Source: JADGQM01 sp964505935 (GTDB lineage: Bacteria; Desulfobacterota; Syntrophobacteria; Syntrophobacterales; Syntrophobacteraceae). From it: a DNA stretch of 14,664 nucleotides. This document shows positions 6,808 through 13,776 of this stretch, piece after piece (position 1 is the stretch's first letter; every line of letters begins with the position of its first letter). Under the pieces are notes generated by a model. That model searched no databases and was not told where the DNA came from. It saw nothing but the letters and a program-made list of their open reading frames with translations. The stretch lies in assembly GCA_964505935.1 (NCBI GenBank), contig CAZDKX010000103.1, positions 1 through 14,664 on the forward strand, read 5' to 3'. Made by a program: the position numbers and the translations under genes.

Positions 6808-7324
6808 GATCCGCTCCCTTGAAGAGCTCGCGCAAGTCTGCCGTGAGGCCCGCGAACGGCGGCAGTGCGTAGTTTTCACCAATGGCTGTTTTGACCTGCT
6901 GCACATCGGTCATGTCCGATACCTGGAAGCGGCGCGCAGCTTGGGAGATCTGCTGATTGTCGCCGTCAACAGCGACCGTTCGGTCAATCGTATCAAGGGG
7001 CCGTTGCGGCCCGTGGTAAGCGAGAGGGAACGTTGCGAGGTGGTGGCCGCCCTCCGCTGTGTCGACTACGTGTGTCTGTTTGATACCCCTGACCCACTCC
7101 CCGTGATCAAACTCCTGATGCCCAACATCCTGGTAAAAGGCGCGGACTGGGCGCTGGACCAGACAGTTGGGGCGGAAGAAGTGATGCAGGCTGGGGGAGA
7201 GGTCGTCCACATCCCGCTGGTCTCCGGCGCCTCGACCACAAAAATAATCGAAAGAATCCTTGACAGGTTTCGAGAAAAGGGCGAAACGACGATGCACGTC
7301 CAAGTTTCGGACGCGAATCCATGA
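6791..7324 (+). CDS. rfaE2: D-glycero-beta-D-manno-heptose 1-phosphate adenylyltransferase (RfaE2/HldE C-terminal type)
   Basis: This 177-residue nucleotidyltransferase activates heptose 1-phosphate with ATP to ADP-heptose, a precursor of the LPS inner core, in the cytoplasm. The family signature FTNGCFDLLHIGHVRYLEAA (29-48) is complete, with the HIGH catalytic motif at 38-41; VNSDRSV (59-65), KGADW (116-120) and the STTKII motif (148-153) follow as expected. Length fits a stand-alone RfaE2 rather than the fused HldE of enterobacteria, so a separate RfaE1 kinase should be encoded elsewhere. It starts inside the last codons of the preceding GNAT-like gene and has only a weak ribosome site, so coupling to upstream translation is likely. 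It implies an LPS-bearing outer membrane. Confidence 0.94.
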   Translation: MQASDRIRSLEELAQVCREARERRQCVVFTNGCFDLLHIGHVRYLEAARSLGDLLIVAVNSDRSVNRIKGPLRPVVSERERCEVVAALRCVDYVCLFDTPDPLPVIKLLMPNILVKGADWALDQTVGAEEVMQAGGEVVHIPLVSGASTTKIIERILDRFREKGETTMHVQVSDANP

Positions 7325-7343
7325 GGCATTGGGAGAAGAGGTT

Positions 7344-8084
7344 TTGGGTGCAAAGAAGATCAAGATTTCGAAGAAGGAAATACTGAAGGCTCGCAAGGCG
7401 GAAGAGGAGGCGCAGGTCCCCGTCCTTTCCAGGGAATGGATCGAGGAACGCTCGACCAGGATTTTGACCGGTCTGGGAATTCTGCTGCTCCTGCTGGGAG
7501 CCATTTGGGGATTCAACGCTTATAGTGCTTCCAAGGAACAGCGAGCTCGGCTGGAATATGCGAAGGTCCTGCAGGGGTGGCCGGTGGATGAGAATGCCAC
7601 CCTTCAGGCCTGGCAGCAGATCATTCCCGCTCTGGAAGCATACCTGAATGAATATTCGGATACGGCCCCGGCGAGCAGCGCCCAACTTGACCTGGCGCGG
7701 GCCTATTTCCAGGCGCAGCAGCATGAGAATGCCCTGAAAACTGCTAAAAAAGTCCTCGAACAGCGATCCCTCGAAAAGACTCTCAAATCCCTGGCCCAGT
7801 ACCAGCTCGCCTTCATTTATGAAGCCCTGGACAGGACGGATGAAGCACTGGCCCAGTGGCAGGTCCTTTCCGGCGGCGAGGCATCGGGGCTCACTAAGGA
7901 GGCTTTCTGGAACATGGCCCGGTTATTTGCCAGGCAAGGCAACTTCGCCAAGGCAGCCGAATCCTGCGAACTGGCACTCAAAGCTCCCGGCACCTACCCC
8001 AGCCCCGTCCTCCTTCAAACCGAACTGGCTTCGCTAAAGCTTAAGGGCAATCAACCCGCCAGCCAATCGGCCAGTGGGCAGTGA
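7344..8084 (+). CDS. membrane-anchored TPR protein (YfgM-like architecture)
   Basis: About 246 residues: a basic, charged N-terminus (KKIKISKKEILKARK), one membrane segment at about 40-60 (ILTGLGILLLLLGAIWGF), then helical TPR-like repeats, best seen at about 110-143, 150-175 and 187-215 (ALARA-type, AFIYEALDRTDEALAQW, ARLFARQGNFAKAAESCELA). This bitopic layout, short cytoplasmic tail and periplasmic TPR domain, is that of YfgM/YbgF-like proteins that assist envelope protein folding or complex assembly; the specific role is unknown. I prefer the TTG at 7344 (fMet-GAKKIKIS) because GGAGAAGAGG precedes it and the gene ends of rfaE2 lie 19 bp upstream; an open frame continues back to TTG 7260 inside rfaE2. 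The last codons and stop lie inside a heptamer array, so the tail SASGQ may be array-derived. Confidence 0.75.
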   Translation: MGAKKIKISKKEILKARKAEEEAQVPVLSREWIEERSTRILTGLGILLLLLGAIWGFNAYSASKEQRARLEYAKVLQGWPVDENATLQAWQQIIPALEAYLNEYSDTAPASSAQLDLARAYFQAQQHENALKTAKKVLEQRSLEKTLKSLAQYQLAFIYEALDRTDEALAQWQVLSGGEASGLTKEAFWNMARLFARQGNFAKAAESCELALKAPGTYPSPVLLQTELASLKLKGNQPASQSASGQ

Positions 8085-8106
8085 GCAGCGGGCAGGGTGC
8101 AAGGTT
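8072..8106. repeat. degenerate heptanucleotide array, unit CAGTGGG
   Basis: Units CAGTGGG, CAGTGAG, CAGCGGG, CAGGGTG and CAAGGTT follow at a strict 7-bp step. The TGA stop codon of the TPR-protein gene (8082-8084) lies inside the second unit, so the array crosses the gene end. Confidence 0.7.
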
Positions 8107-8154
8107 AAGCGTTGGCGGGAGTGGGCGGCCACGGGCGGCCTCCTTCTCTTTTCT

Positions 8155-8380
8155 ATTGACAGCGATCGTGAAAGCCGATATCCACCAGAAGCGATACAGG
8201 TCCGTTCAGGTTCATGAGGGCAAGATGACTTTCCGGTTTCATTACTTTTGCTGTTTTTATTTTGAGGGCGGCTTATTCTTCAGCAAGCCTGCCTGTGGGG
8301 CGAAGTAGGCGAACCGGAACGGACACCGACTGAAACCATGGGTAGGCAGAACGCGGGACCCATGGTTTCTCTTTTATGAG
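8155..8380 (+). ncRNA. possible structured non-coding RNA
   Basis: In a 563-bp stretch without a convincing gene, TTGACA at 8155-8160 is a consensus -35, but the -10 at 17 bp (TATCCA) is weak. Downstream, TCCGTTC...GGTTC near 8201-8214 can pair with GAACC...GAACGGA near 8310-8323, closing about 95 nt. Inside are smaller hairpins such as GGCTT/AAGCC and GCCT/AGGC. A 12-bp hairpin (GAAACCATGGGT, 8332-8343, with 8358-8369) and the terminator at 8381 follow. No known riboswitch or 6S/SRP/RNase P signature was recognised. It could equally be the long 3' untranslated region of the TPR-protein operon. A short frame at 8081-8308 does not look coding. Confidence 0.25.
8332..8369. repeat. perfect 12-bp inverted repeat (hairpin)
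   Basis: GAAACCATGGGT at 8332-8343 is the exact reverse complement of 8358-8369, with a 14-base loop. It is followed by TCTTTTAT, a weak U-rich tail on the plus strand. It stands 12 bp before a stronger terminator, so the two may act in tandem. Confidence 0.8.
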
Positions 8381-8414
8381 GGCCGTGGATTCCAGGAATT
8401 CACGGCCTTTTTTT
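8381..8414 (+). terminator. intrinsic (Rho-independent) terminator
   Basis: GGCCGTGGATTC at 8381-8392 pairs with GAATTCACGGCC at 8396-8407 (one G-U type mismatch), with a three-base loop, followed at once by a run of seven or more T. The T tract is on the plus strand only, so it ends transcripts from the rfaE2/TPR operon or the possible RNA and insulates paaK. Confidence 0.88.
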
Positions 8415-8419
8415 CAGTA

Positions 8420-8574
8420 ATCCACGAAGTCACACGAAGCAACACGAAGAAAGCCCTGCGAGGTTCCCTCTTGCTCATCGGCAACGACAGAGGGCGCAGG
8501 GGTGATGGATTTCTTGAGGAGCTTTTGCCTATCCCTGATGGCAACTTCGTGTCACTTCGTGTGACTTCGTGGAT
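8420..8574. mobile_element. 155-bp MITE-like element with 30-bp terminal inverted repeats
   Basis: The left arm 8420-8449 and right arm 8545-8574 are inverted copies matching at 28 of 30 positions. Each arm is itself three CACGAAG (or CTTCGTG) units at a 10-bp step. The 95-bp middle can fold further (CCTGCG and CCCTCT with AGAGGG and CGCAGG, and a TTGC/GCAA stem). There is no coding capacity. No target-site duplication is evident. The right arm lies 74 bp before paaK, so paaK transcription may start in or after it. Mobility is inferred from structure only. Confidence 0.6.
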
Positions 8575-8580
8575 AAGGAT

Positions 8581-8586
8581 TATAGT
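8581..8586 (+). promoter_or_regulatory. weak -10 candidate for paaK
   Basis: TATAGT lies 62 bp before the paaK start, just outside the inverted-repeat element. No recognisable -35 stands at the right distance (the arm sequence is there instead). The call rests on one hexamer and on the terminator upstream, which makes a new promoter necessary. Confidence 0.25.
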
Positions 8587-8647
8587 GACCCCACCAATCC
8601 TGACCCCATGTTGTCTTCGCGGATGACAGAAAGGAGGAACAACCGGC

Positions 8648-9949
8648 ATGATCTACAACATCGAATTCGAAACTCTGCCCCGGGAGGCACTCGAAGCCAT
8701 CCAACTGCGTCGTCTGCAGGCCACTGCCCAGAGGGTCTACGCCACGGTACCGTTCTACCGCAAGAAATTTGATGAAGTGGGGATGCGTCCCGGCGACATC
8801 AAGCGTCTCAAGGACCTCGAGCGCCTGCCCTTCACCACCAAAAAGGATTTGCGCGACAACTATCCCTTCGGCATGTTTGCCGTGCCCATGGACAATGTCG
8901 TGCGCATTCACGCCTCTTCCGGGACGACGGGCAAACCCACGGTGGTGGGCTACACCGCCCGCGACATCGAAATCTGGGCGGAAGTCATGGCCCGCGCGCT
9001 CGCGGCGGCGGGCGCCTCCCGCGGGGACATTGTCCACAATGCCTACGGCTACGGCTTGTTCACCGGCGGTTTGGGCATCCACTACGGGGCGGAGCGGCTG
9101 GGCGCGTCGGTGATTCCCATCTCGGGCGGGAACACCAAGCGGCAGGTGCTGATCATGAAGGACTTTGGTCCGACCATCCTCACCTGCACCCCTTCCTATG
9201 CCCTCCACCTGGCGGAAGCCGCGGCGGAGCTCGGCGTCGGGTTTGCCGATCTGAAATTCAAGTCCGGCGTCTTCGGCGCCGAACCCTGGTCCCAGAACAT
9301 GCGCGACGAAATCGAGCGCAAACTCCACCTCAATGCCCTCGACATTTACGGGCTGAGTGAGATCATCGGCCCGGGGGTTTCCATCGAGTGCCTCGAGGGG
9401 CGAAACGGGCTCCACGTTTTCGAAGATCATTTCATCCCCGAGGTGATCAACCCGGAGACGGGAGCAGTCCTGCCGTTTGGAGAAACGGGAGAGCTGGTCT
9501 TCACGTCCATCACCAAGGAAGCGTTCCCGGTCATCCGCTACCGCACCCGCGACGTCACTTCGCTCAACGTCGAACCCTGCGTCTGCGGACGCACCCATGT
9601 CCGCATGAACCGCGTCACGGGAAGAACCGACGACATGCTCATCATCCGTGGCGTCAATGTGTTTCCCTCACAGATCGAGAGTGTCCTCATGGAAATGCGC
9701 TGGGTGGAGCCGCATTACCAGCTGGTGGTAGACCGGGAGGATAATCTGGATGTGCTGACCGTGATGGTGGAGGTCGGGGAACAGACTTTTTCGGATGAGG
9801 TCCGGAAGCTGCAAGAGATGGAGAAGAAGGTGGCCAAGAACATCAAGGAATATTTGGGAGTTTCGGCCAGAGTGAAGCTGGTGGAACCGAAGAGTATTCC
9901 CCGAAGCGAAGGCAAGGCTCAGCGCGTCATCGACCATCGCAAGATTTAG
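8648..9949 (+). CDS. paaK: phenylacetate-CoA ligase
   Basis: A 433-residue AMP-forming ligase that converts an arylacetic acid, ATP and CoA to the aryl-CoA thioester in the cytoplasm. Visible motifs: P-loop SSGTTGKP (90-97), YGYG region (133-136), the acceptor-pocket stretch GVFGAEPWS, YGLSE (234-238), YRTRD (298-302), the hinge GRTDDMLIIRGVNVFPSQIE split over 325-344, and the C-terminal SEGKAQR with Lys423. Two Cys in CVCGR (311-314) are usual in the family. Length is standard (about 430). AAAGGAGG is placed about ten bases before the ATG. It heads the plus-strand group with an ACT protein and a liv-type transporter. The true substrate may be phenylacetate, indoleacetate, a hydroxy derivative or an aryl acid freed from phenylalanine or tyrosine; sequence does not settle it. 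Confidence 0.95.
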   Translation: MIYNIEFETLPREALEAIQLRRLQATAQRVYATVPFYRKKFDEVGMRPGDIKRLKDLERLPFTTKKDLRDNYPFGMFAVPMDNVVRIHASSGTTGKPTVVGYTARDIEIWAEVMARALAAAGASRGDIVHNAYGYGLFTGGLGIHYGAERLGASVIPISGGNTKRQVLIMKDFGPTILTCTPSYALHLAEAAAELGVGFADLKFKSGVFGAEPWSQNMRDEIERKLHLNALDIYGLSEIIGPGVSIECLEGRNGLHVFEDHFIPEVINPETGAVLPFGETGELVFTSITKEAFPVIRYRTRDVTSLNVEPCVCGRTHVRMNRVTGRTDDMLIIRGVNVFPSQIESVLMEMRWVEPHYQLVVDREDNLDVLTVMVEVGEQTFSDEVRKLQEMEKKVAKNIKEYLGVSARVKLVEPKSIPRSEGKAQRVIDHRKI

Positions 9950-9954
9950 GTAAC

Positions 9955-9991
9955 CTTCGGGTGACTTCGCCGCTTTTCGTGTGACTTCGTA
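9955..9991. repeat. decanucleotide array, core CTTCG, 4 copies
   Basis: CTTCGGG, CTTCGCC, TTTCGTG and CTTCGTA recur at exact 10-bp steps (9955, 9965, 9975, 9985), two with TGA before the unit. The unit matches the right arm of the 8420-8574 element, so this may be a decayed half copy. It begins five bases after the paaK stop codon and occupies the paaK-ACT gap. Confidence 0.7.
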
Positions 9992-10057
9992 GATGGCAGG
10001 TTTTGGGACGATGACGCCGTATTGAGCAACGACATTGGCACAAAGGGAGGAAGAACC

Positions 10058-10489
10058 ATGCGCGTAGAACAGATTTCGGTCTTTTTGGAGAACAAGGCAG
10101 GTCGCCTTTCGGAGGTTACGGGCATCCTGAGCGAGGCAGGAATCAATATCCGAGCCCTGTCTCTTGCCGACACCTCCGATTTTGGCATCCTGCGACTGAT
10201 CGTCAATGACAACGGCAAGGCCCTGCTGGCGTTGAAGGAACGCGGGTTCACCGTGGGTAAGACCGATGTCGTGGCGGTCGAGGTGGACGATCGTCCGGGA
10301 GGACTGCATCGCATTCTGCTCACCCTTTTCAAGGCCAACGTCAATGTGGAATACATGTATGCCTTCGTGCAGCAGAGCGGCGACAACGCGGTCATCATCT
10401 TTCGCTTCGACAACCTGGACGAAGCGGTGAAGGTGTTGCAGGAAAATGGCGTGAAAGTGATCGAGGGAGAACGACTTTATGCCATGTAA
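10058..10489 (+). CDS. tandem ACT-domain protein
   Basis: A 143-residue protein made of two ACT domains, about 3-68 (ISVFLENKAGRLSEVTGILS, then AGINIRALSLADT) and 71-140 (VVAVEVDDRPGGLHRILLTL, then ANVNVEYMYAF). ACT domains bind amino acids or related small ligands at dimer interfaces; no catalytic or DNA-binding part is present, so a sensor or allosteric partner is likely. Such small ACT proteins are commonly beside phenylacetate-CoA ligase genes in anaerobes, which is general knowledge; the partner protein is unknown. The start at ATG 10058 follows GGGAGG by six bases; a longer frame from 10022 has no ribosome site. livK starts 22 bp downstream, so it is probably co-transcribed with it. Confidence 0.9.
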   Translation: MRVEQISVFLENKAGRLSEVTGILSEAGINIRALSLADTSDFGILRLIVNDNGKALLALKERGFTVGKTDVVAVEVDDRPGGLHRILLTLFKANVNVEYMYAFVQQSGDNAVIIFRFDNLDEAVKVLQENGVKVIEGERLYAM

Positions 10490-10510
10490 CATGGCGCCGA
10501 GGAGAACGCG

Positions 10511-11674
10511 ATGAAGCCTTATGGAACGACTTGGAGGAGTGGTTTGGCGTTATTGCTGCTGGCCCTGGCCGTCGCCTGGGGACCTTCGGCAGGCTGGGCA
10601 AAAGAGGCGTACAAGATTGGAGGCATATTTGCCGTCACCGGCCCCAGTTCGTTCCTGGGGGACCCCGAGAAGAAGAGCATGGAGATGGTAGTCGATGAAA
10701 TCAACGCCAAGGGCGGCATCGACGGCCATCCCCTCGAGGCGGTGATCTACGACACCGAGGGTGACCCCACCAAGACCGTCCTCGCCACCAACAAGCTCAT
10801 CAGCAACGACAAGGTGCTCGCCATCGTCGGCCCCAGCCTGACCCCCACGACCCTGGCCATTGTGCCGCTGGTCGAAAAGGAGAAGATCCCGCTCATCAGC
10901 TGCGCCGCCGGCATCAAAATCACGGACCCGATCAAACCCTGGGTTTTCAAGACGGCCCAGAGCGATGTGCTGGCGGTCGCCGCCATCTACCAGCACATGC
11001 AGAAACAGAATATCAAGAAGGTGGGGATCCTGACGGTCGAGACTGCTTATGGTGAGAGCGGCAAGGAACAACTCGTCGCCCAGGCGGCCTCGTTCGGCAT
11101 CGAGATTGTGCAGGCGGAAACCTTCGGTGCTAAAGATACGGACATGACCGCCCAACTGACCAAAATCCGTTCCGCCCAGCCTCAGGCGATCGTCTGTTGG
11201 GGCACCAACCCCGGCCCGGCGGTGATTGCCAAAAACGTGCAGCAGATGAACATCAAAATCCCTCTCTACCAGAGCCACGGTGTCGCTTCTCCCAAATTCA
11301 TCGAACTGGCCGGGGATGCGGCGGAAGGCATCTTCCTGCCCACCGGGAAGATCGCCGTCGCGAAGCAGCTGCCGGATAGCGACCCCCAGAAGGCGGTGCT
11401 CCTCAAGTACATCGAGCAGTTCGAAAAGCGTTTCCAGATGCCCGTATCGGGCTTTGGCGGCTATGCCTATGACGCCATGCACATCCTGGCCGCCACGCTG
11501 CCCGGCACCGACGGCAACAAGGAGAAGCTCCGTGACAACCTGGAAAAACTCACAGGGCTGGTAGGCGTTTCCGGCACCTTCAACTTCTCGCCCAAAGAGC
11601 ACAACGGTCTGGGGCCGGATGCCTTCGTCATGGTGCAGATCGAAAAAGGGGCGTGGAAGCTGCTTGGGCAGTAG
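10511..11674 (+). CDS. livK: periplasmic substrate-binding protein of a branched-chain amino acid-type ABC transporter
   Basis: A 387-residue type I periplasmic binding protein that captures the substrate and delivers it to the LivH-LivM channel. Residues 1-30 form a signal peptide: basic start, hydrophobic core (ALLLLALAVAWG) and AGWA before likely cleavage at KEAYKIGG. The mature part opens with the family motif IGGIFAVTGPSSFLGDPEKK (36-55) and NAKGGIDG, and keeps the two-lobe pattern through the C-terminus (SGFGGYAYDAMHIL). GAGGAG stands seven bases before the ATG. Members bind leucine-type amino acids, but others take aromatic acids, urea or amides, and the neighbour paaK makes an aryl substrate possible. 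The TAG stop codon is followed three bases later by a perfect heptamer array. Confidence 0.92.
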   Translation: MKPYGTTWRSGLALLLLALAVAWGPSAGWAKEAYKIGGIFAVTGPSSFLGDPEKKSMEMVVDEINAKGGIDGHPLEAVIYDTEGDPTKTVLATNKLISNDKVLAIVGPSLTPTTLAIVPLVEKEKIPLISCAAGIKITDPIKPWVFKTAQSDVLAVAAIYQHMQKQNIKKVGILTVETAYGESGKEQLVAQAASFGIEIVQAETFGAKDTDMTAQLTKIRSAQPQAIVCWGTNPGPAVIAKNVQQMNIKIPLYQSHGVASPKFIELAGDAAEGIFLPTGKIAVAKQLPDSDPQKAVLLKYIEQFEKRFQMPVSGFGGYAYDAMHILAATLPGTDGNKEKLRDNLEKLTGLVGVSGTFNFSPKEHNGLGPDAFVMVQIEKGAWKLLGQ

Positions 11675-11677
11675 CTG

Positions 11678-11726
11678 TTGGCTCTTGGCTCTTGGCTCTT
11701 GGCTCTTGGCTCTTGGCTCTTGGCTC
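11678..11726. repeat. perfect heptanucleotide array, (TTGGCTC) x7
   Basis: Seven identical 7-bp units occupy exactly 49 bp with no mismatch. They start three bases after the livK stop codon and end four bases before a REP-like palindrome. The absence of mutations suggests recent expansion or homogenisation, unlike the degenerate arrays elsewhere in the window. Confidence 0.97.
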
Positions 11727-11730
11727 CGCC

Positions 11731-11817
11731 CGTTCCCAAGCTCCAGCTTGGGAACGTAGTCTCGGAAGCTCCAGCTTCCAGTAACTGCGAGCTACACCAA
11801 GCTGGAGCTTGGGAACC
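11731..11817. repeat. cluster of three REP-like palindromes (BIME-like)
   Basis: Three palindromes with the same core: CGTTCCCAAGCT-CC and its complement (11731-11756), GGAAGCT-CC-AGCTTCC (11764-11779), and CCAAGCT-GG-AGCTTGG extended by GAACC (11797-11817). The first and last are also inverted copies of each other over about 20 bp, as in paired REP units. They share the core with 3949-3980. They lie in the 261-bp gap between livK and livH, where co-transcribed genes are normally close. The remaining 118 bp to livH show nothing recognisable. Confidence 0.85.
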
Positions 11818-11935
11818 GGTAAACCAGCAAGCCGGCGACGTGTGGGGACTGTTCAGGCTGCCCTATGCTATTTGCTGATAAGCCCTTACCCAACTATTCG
11901 CTTTGGGCTTCCCTCTTCTTTGCGTGGGTTGTTTG

Positions 11936-12811
11936 ATGCAGGAGTTTCTTCAATATCTGTTCTCGGGCGTGACCAGCGGCGCTATTTACGCTGTCATTGC
12001 GCTGGGCTTTGCCATGCTCTACAACTCGACCGCCCTGATCAATTTCGCTCAGGGCGAGTTCGTGATGCTGGGCGCCCTGAGTCTGATTACCCTGTGGAAA
12101 GGGTCCCGGCTGCCCCTCCCGGCCGCCTTTCTGCTGTCGGTGGTCGGCGTGTCGGCGATCGGCCTGCTGCTGGAGCGTCTGGCCATTCGCACGGTCCGCA
12201 AGCCGCACCCCATTGTGCTGGTCATCATCACCATCGGCGCCTCGATTTTCCTGCGGGGCCTGGCCATGCTGGGCTGGGGGAAGGACGCTTACAGCGCTCC
12301 CGCCTTCTCCCCTCGCGCCCCGTTTGAAATCGCGGGGGCCACCCTGCTGCCTCAGAGCCTCTGGATCCTGGCCGTGCTCCTGATCATCGTCGGAGGCTTG
12401 CAGTTGTTTTATCGCAGGACCCTGACGGGCAAGGCTATGGAAGCCTGCGCCATCAACAAGAAGGCGGCTTCCCTCCTCGGGGTCCCCGGGGAGCGCATGG
12501 TGTTGCTGGCCTTTGCGCTGAGCGCCGGGATGGGAAGCATCGGCGGCATTTTGATCGCGCCGATCACCATGAGCAGCTACGATATGGGGATGATGCTCGG
12601 ACTGAAGGGCTTCTGCGCCGCCATGCTGGGGGGGCTTGGGAGCTACTGGGGGGCCCTGCTGGGGGGTATGCTGCTGGGAATCCTCGAAGCCATGGGGGTC
12701 GGCTTCTTTTCTTCCGGCCTCAAGGATGGCATCGCCTTCTTCCTCCTGCTGCTCATTCTGTATGCCCGTCCCAGCGGCTTGCTGGGCGTCAAGGCCGTGC
12801 AGAGGTTTTAG
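11936..12811 (+). CDS. livH: branched-chain amino acid-type ABC transporter permease LivH
   Basis: A 291-residue inner-membrane permease that pairs with LivM to form the channel. It starts MQEFLQYLFSGVTSGAIYAV, the usual LivH opening, and carries the LINFAQGEF motif after the first helix. About eight hydrophobic segments follow. The coupling-loop region GKAMEACAINKKAASLLGV (about 167-185) contacts the ATPase. GGLGSYWGALLGG near 240 is typical. The ATG at 11936 gives the standard N-terminus; the ribosome site there is poor (GGGTTGTTTG), which is odd for an operon gene 261 bp behind its neighbour. The stop is two bases before the livM GTG. Confidence 0.93.
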   Translation: MQEFLQYLFSGVTSGAIYAVIALGFAMLYNSTALINFAQGEFVMLGALSLITLWKGSRLPLPAAFLLSVVGVSAIGLLLERLAIRTVRKPHPIVLVIITIGASIFLRGLAMLGWGKDAYSAPAFSPRAPFEIAGATLLPQSLWILAVLLIIVGGLQLFYRRTLTGKAMEACAINKKAASLLGVPGERMVLLAFALSAGMGSIGGILIAPITMSSYDMGMMLGLKGFCAAMLGGLGSYWGALLGGMLLGILEAMGVGFFSSGLKDGIAFFLLLLILYARPSGLLGVKAVQRF

Positions 12812-12813
12812 CG

Positions 12814-13776
12814 GTGAGTCATATGAAAAATGTCCGGCACCTGATCTTCCTGGCGGCGATTGTGCTCACCGGTTTGCTGACCGGCAACTCCTATCACCTG
12901 CAGCTGCTGACCTTCATTGGGATCAACACCCTGCTGGCCCTGGGTCTCAATATGCTCATGGGCTATGCCGGACAGATTTCCCTCGGGCATGCCGCCTTCT
13001 ACGGGATCGGCGCCTATACTACGGCAATTCTCACCGCTCATTTTAACTGGTCTCCGTGGCTGGCACTGCCGGCGGCGGTGCTGCTGACCGCGCTCGTGGC
13101 CTTCCTGGTCGCCCTGCCCATGCTCAAGCTCTCGGGCTACTATCTCGGCATGGGGACCCTGGGGTTTGGCATGATCACCTCCATTCTCATCCGCCAGTGG
13201 AGCACAGTGACCGGCGGAGATTCGGGGCTGGTCGGCATCCCCCTGCTGGCGGTGGGGTCCTTTTCCCTGGCCTCCGGGCAGGCCTATTTCTACCTGGTCT
13301 GGGCGGTGGTGTTCATCTCGTTCCTCGTCTGTGAACGGCTGGTGGATTCCCGCGTGGGAAGAGCGTTGCGCGCCATTCATGACGGTGAGCATGTGGCCGC
13401 GGCGATGGGGATCGACACCAGCCGCCTGAAGACCGGGGTTTTTGTCCTGAGCGCCGTCTTTGCGGCCTTGGCCGGCTTCCTGTACGCTCATCTGGTCAGT
13501 TTTATCAGCCCCAACTCCTTTGATTTTTTGGTTTCGATCAGGCTCGTGACCATGGTGGTCATCGGGGGCATGGCCAGCATCTGGGGGTCGCTTCTCGGCG
13601 CCTCACTGCTGACGATCCTCCCCGAATGGCTCCATGTATTCTCGGACTTCGAGATGGTGGTCTACGGCCTGATCCTGATGATCATCATGATCTTCCTTCC
13701 GCAGGGGCTGACCCGGGGGCTGCTGGATCTCTATGAACAATCGTCAAGGCTGAAGCCAAGCAGGAGTAAGGAGTGA
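12814..13776 (+). CDS. livM: branched-chain amino acid-type ABC transporter permease LivM
   Basis: A 320-residue inner-membrane permease, partner of LivH. It contains the family's NMLMGYAGQISLGHAAFYGI stretch (about 48-67), roughly nine hydrophobic helices, the coupling-loop sequence RVGRALRAIHDGEHVAAAMG (about 186-205) and the GGMASIWGSLLGA motif near 250. It follows livH by two bases; the GTG at 12814 has AGAGG eight bases upstream, while an ATG at 12823 is also possible. The C-terminal codons and the TGA stop (13774-13776) are part of a period-7 array, so the last residues RSKE may derive from repeat DNA. Confidence 0.94.
   Translation: MSHMKNVRHLIFLAAIVLTGLLTGNSYHLQLLTFIGINTLLALGLNMLMGYAGQISLGHAAFYGIGAYTTAILTAHFNWSPWLALPAAVLLTALVAFLVALPMLKLSGYYLGMGTLGFGMITSILIRQWSTVTGGDSGLVGIPLLAVGSFSLASGQAYFYLVWAVVFISFLVCERLVDSRVGRALRAIHDGEHVAAAMGIDTSRLKTGVFVLSAVFAALAGFLYAHLVSFISPNSFDFLVSIRLVTMVVIGGMASIWGSLLGASLLTILPEWLHVFSDFEMVVYGLILMIIMIFLPQGLTRGLLDLYEQSSRLKPSRSKE

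Noticed and set aside
8081..8308. 75-codon plus-strand frame after the TPR protein
   Set aside because: It crosses the heptamer array and putative RNA stem, has no convincing ribosome site and a composition unlike a gene.
8552..9598. 348-codon minus-strand frame opposite paaK
   Set aside because: Shadow of paaK, which carries all ligase motifs on the other strand.
10550..11602. 350-codon minus-strand frame opposite livK
   Set aside because: Shadow of livK; no motif, and livK has signal peptide, ribosome site and family sequence.
11678..11878. Frame translating the TTGGCTC array into a leucine/tryptophan-rich peptide
   Set aside because: The repeating peptide is a product of the 7-bp period cycling through frames, with no start signal.
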